In this document: piece after piece, positions 5,713 to 6,721 of the stretch
Numbering within the stretch: position 1 is the first letter of the stretch
Layout of the letters: every line of letters begins with the position of its first letter
Assembly: GCA_900769075.1 (NCBI GenBank)
Contig: CAAGFE010000117.1
Span: forward strand, 1-6,721
Length of the DNA stretch: 6,721 nt
Reading direction: 5' to 3'
DNA from: Clostridia bacterium
GTDB lineage: Bacteria; Bacillota; Clostridia; Christensenellales; Aristaeellaceae
Program-made: the position numbers and the translations under genes
The notes under the pieces: generated by a model
Databases searched by the model: none
What the model saw: the letters and a program-made list of their open reading frames with translations, nothing else
What the model was told of the DNA's origin: nothing

Positions 5713-6366
5713 TCAATCCGCCCCGGCGGCATCCCAGTTGCCCTGGGTGTAGGTTTCGTCCACAAGATCGCTGATGCCGGCCAGCAGCATGACCAGCCCC
5801 TGCACCCGATGGGGCCGAATGACATAAGCGCCCTTCTGCTTCTCGTCTTCCGCCACGATGTCGGCGGCGAGCAGGGGCCGGAGGTGATGATAGACCTGCC
5901 CGGTAGAACCGAAGCCGCACCGCTCGACCAGTTCCGCCACGGTTTTCGGGCCGTGGAGAATCTCCAGCAGCAGGGCCAGGCGGTTTGCGTTGCCGATGCA
6001 CGCCAGCACCTTGTCGGCCATTCCGCGGTCAATGAGGGTGAGCAGACCGTCAACGGGCACGCTGTTGCGAATCCAGTTTGACTGCCGTCCGCCTTCGCTG
6101 AACACCCCGAGGTAGGTCACCAGGCCGCTGACGCCCTGTTCCTCGGTTTTCCGGCACAGCTCTTCCATCTGCTCGCTGAGGCGCGGATCCGGATGCATGC
6201 CATGCATCACATGGATGCGGCTGAGCGGTTCCGCCGCCGGCTTGTTGGGGAGCAGGCTCATGACCATGCTCCGCAGTTCGTCCAGCTGGGGCGGGAGGGA
6301 CTTCTGCAGGTTCTCCATCTGCGCCTTGAGGGTTTCAATCTCCTTGCTCCAATCCTGTTCCATCAT
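5713..6366 (-). CDS. ArsR-type winged helix-turn-helix regulator with N-terminal coiled coil
   Basis: This 217-residue protein is a probable DNA-binding transcription factor. Residues 5-37 are rich in Glu, Lys and Leu with heptad-like spacing and should form a coiled coil, probably for dimerisation. A middle segment GLVTYLGVFSEGGRQSNWIR (81-100) is typical of a Firmicutes ArsR-like subgroup. The winged-helix domain spans about 117-186: ANRLALLLEIL, then KTVAELVERCGFGSTGQVYHHL holding the helix-turn-helix (recognition helix about 154-166), then a wing at 172-185. No ArsR-type metal-site Cys cluster is evident (only Cys71, Cys123 and Cys150, widely spaced), so metal sensing is not supported. 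The ATG at 6366 has GGAAGG 7 bases upstream; ATG 6363 is a near-equal alternative. It is convergent with the split-barrel gene and has its own promoter. Repeats around that promoter suggest autoregulation; the ligand and other targets are unknown. Confidence 0.88.
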   Translation of the reverse strand: MMEQDWSKEIETLKAQMENLQKSLPPQLDELRSMVMSLLPNKPAAEPLSRIHVMHGMHPDPRLSEQMEELCRKTEEQGVSGLVTYLGVFSEGGRQSNWIRNSVPVDGLLTLIDRGMADKVLACIGNANRLALLLEILHGPKTVAELVERCGFGSTGQVYHHLRPLLAADIVAEDEKQKGAYVIRPHRVQGLVMLLAGISDLVDETYTQGNWDAAGAD

Positions 6367-6391
6367 GGATGATCCTTCCTTTCTAAGGTAG

Positions 6392-6407
6392 TTTGCTTAT
6401 TCGCAAA
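6392..6407. promoter_or_regulatory. Inverted repeat in the regulator's leader, candidate operator
   Basis: TTTGC (6392-6396) and GCAAA (6403-6407) form a perfect inverted repeat with a 6-base centre, at about +5 to +20 of the predicted regulator transcript. ArsR-type proteins commonly bind such AT-rich dyads and repress their own genes. The pairing is seen; the function is inferred. Confidence 0.45.
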
Positions 6408-6483
6408 TCCGTAATTGCATAATACCATCAAAGTAACGAGATGTCAACCCCTTTTGCGAAAAATATTTCTCTTTTCCGTAATT
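6408..6483. repeat. Nine-base direct repeat TCCGTAATT flanking the regulator promoter
   Basis: TCCGTAATT occurs at 6408-6416, over the expected transcription start, and again at 6475-6483, inside the upstream inverted repeat. The copies are 67 bases apart and bracket the promoter. They may be shared half-sites for one regulator. Confidence 0.45.
6419..6447 (-). promoter_or_regulatory. Sigma-A-type promoter of the ArsR-type regulator
   Basis: On the - strand a perfect TTGACA (6447-6442) is followed by a 17-base spacer and TATTAT (6424-6419), with TG one base before the -10 (extended -10). The expected start is about 6412, giving a leader of about 46 bases. Confidence 0.85.
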
Positions 6484-6490
6484 TCGGAAA
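6473..6490. promoter_or_regulatory. Inverted repeat upstream of the regulator promoter, candidate operator
   Basis: TTTCCG (6473-6478) and CGGAAA (6485-6490) are perfect 6-base arms around TAATTT, lying about 25 bases upstream of the -35. No T-run follows, so it is more likely a protein-binding dyad than a terminator. Confidence 0.4.
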
Positions 6491-6514
6491 TGCAAACCAG
6501 GCAGTCAAAGGGAA

Positions 6515-6538
6515 AGCTCCGTCCATGTGGGCGGAGCT
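6515..6538. other. Strong stem-loop beside the bidirectional terminator
   Basis: AGCTCCGTCC (6515-6524) pairs with GGGCGGAGCT (6529-6538) over ten positions with one G-U wobble and a 4-base loop. No T-run follows on either side. It is 7 bases from the terminator hairpin at 6546-6576. Confidence 0.45.
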
Positions 6539-6545
6539 CAGCATG

Positions 6546-6576
6546 TCAAAAAAGTGGCCAGAGGCCACTTTTTTGA
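6546..6576. terminator. Perfect bidirectional intrinsic terminator
   Basis: TCAAAAAAGTGGCC (6546-6559) and GGCCACTTTTTTGA (6563-6576) are perfect 14-base inverted arms around AGA. The GTGGCC core plus six Ts has intrinsic terminator form on both strands. It lies upstream of the regulator promoter, so it would insulate that promoter or end a leftward transcript from beyond the right edge. Confidence 0.85.
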
Positions 6577-6721
6577 GATATGCGCTCGGTCACTGGTCGC
6601 TACGCTCCCGGCCGTTCCCTCCCGTAAGGAAGCTTTTCCTACGGAAAAGCACGAAAATCGCCGCACATGTCGCCGATTTTCGATTTGCAGTCTGCCGACG
6701 GCGAATGACTGTGACTGAGCA
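6577..6721. other. Hairpin-rich non-coding stretch, possible dispersed repeat
   Basis: No gene is supported here. The stretch contains GCTTTTCC/GGAAAAGC (6632-6639/6643-6650, 3-base loop), CGAAAATCG/CGATTTTCG (6652-6660/6674-6682), and CAGTC/GACTG near the right end. Together with the two hairpins just to the left, five or more dyads fall within about 200 bases. This density resembles short intergenic repeat elements. Repetition elsewhere in the genome cannot be tested from one window. A 63-codon + strand frame (6527-6718) crosses the terminator and is probably not translated. Confidence 0.35.

Noticed and set aside
6527..6718. A 63-codon + strand frame at the right end.
   Set aside because: It runs through the stem-loop and the bidirectional terminator, has no ribosome site, and its product looks like translated repeat sequence.
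1..6721. CRISPR arrays, tRNA or rRNA genes, insertion sequences or phage genes.
   Set aside because: No regularly spaced repeats, tRNA-like cloverleaf, rRNA sequence, transposase or integrase features were seen.

Overview
The window looks like a piece of the chromosome of a fairly high-GC, anaerobic, fermentative member of the Firmicutes (Clostridia-like). The grounds are a full-length fused AdhE, strong AGGAGG-type ribosome binding sites, TTGACA/TATAAT-type promoters with 17-base spacers and TG extensions, many intrinsic terminators, and a Firmicutes-type thiamine pyrophosphokinase. GC-rich codon use gives long empty antisense frames. The exact lineage is inference; an uncultured gut clostridial group would fit.

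Layout from left to right. Positions 1-193 hold a cluster of hairpins. One is a plausible + strand terminator for a gene outside the window; another is a good terminator for the leftward operon. Positions 224-3700 (- strand) are a two-gene operon: adhE, then 18 bases later a small-molecule kinase of the aminoglycoside phosphotransferase fold. Positions 3701-3972 are a divergent control region. The leftward adhE promoter overlaps an 18-bp near-palindrome that closely matches the Rex (NADH/NAD+ sensor) operator. A separate strong rightward promoter drives thiN. Positions 3973-5596 (+ strand) carry thiN, a small secreted or membrane-anchored protein with a DxDGDG calcium-type loop, and a compact FMN-binding split-barrel protein (pyridoxamine-phosphate-oxidase-like), followed by two terminators. 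Positions 5713-6366 (- strand) encode an ArsR-type winged-helix regulator with an N-terminal coiled coil. Its own strong promoter is flanked by inverted repeats. Positions 6511-6721 have no convincing gene; they hold a stem-loop, a perfect bidirectional terminator and a hairpin-rich stretch that may be a dispersed repeat.

How the parts work together: AdhE reduces acetyl-CoA to ethanol and reoxidises two NADH, so Rex-type control of its promoter makes sense. The kinase shares the adhE transcript, but its substrate cannot be told from sequence. ThiN makes thiamine diphosphate and probably has no direct tie to AdhE beyond the shared intergenic region. The regulator is probably autoregulatory. 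I did not find a convincing previously undescribed system. The best leads are the Rex-like operator, the adhE-kinase pairing, and a possible one-base frameshift at the start of the small exported protein.
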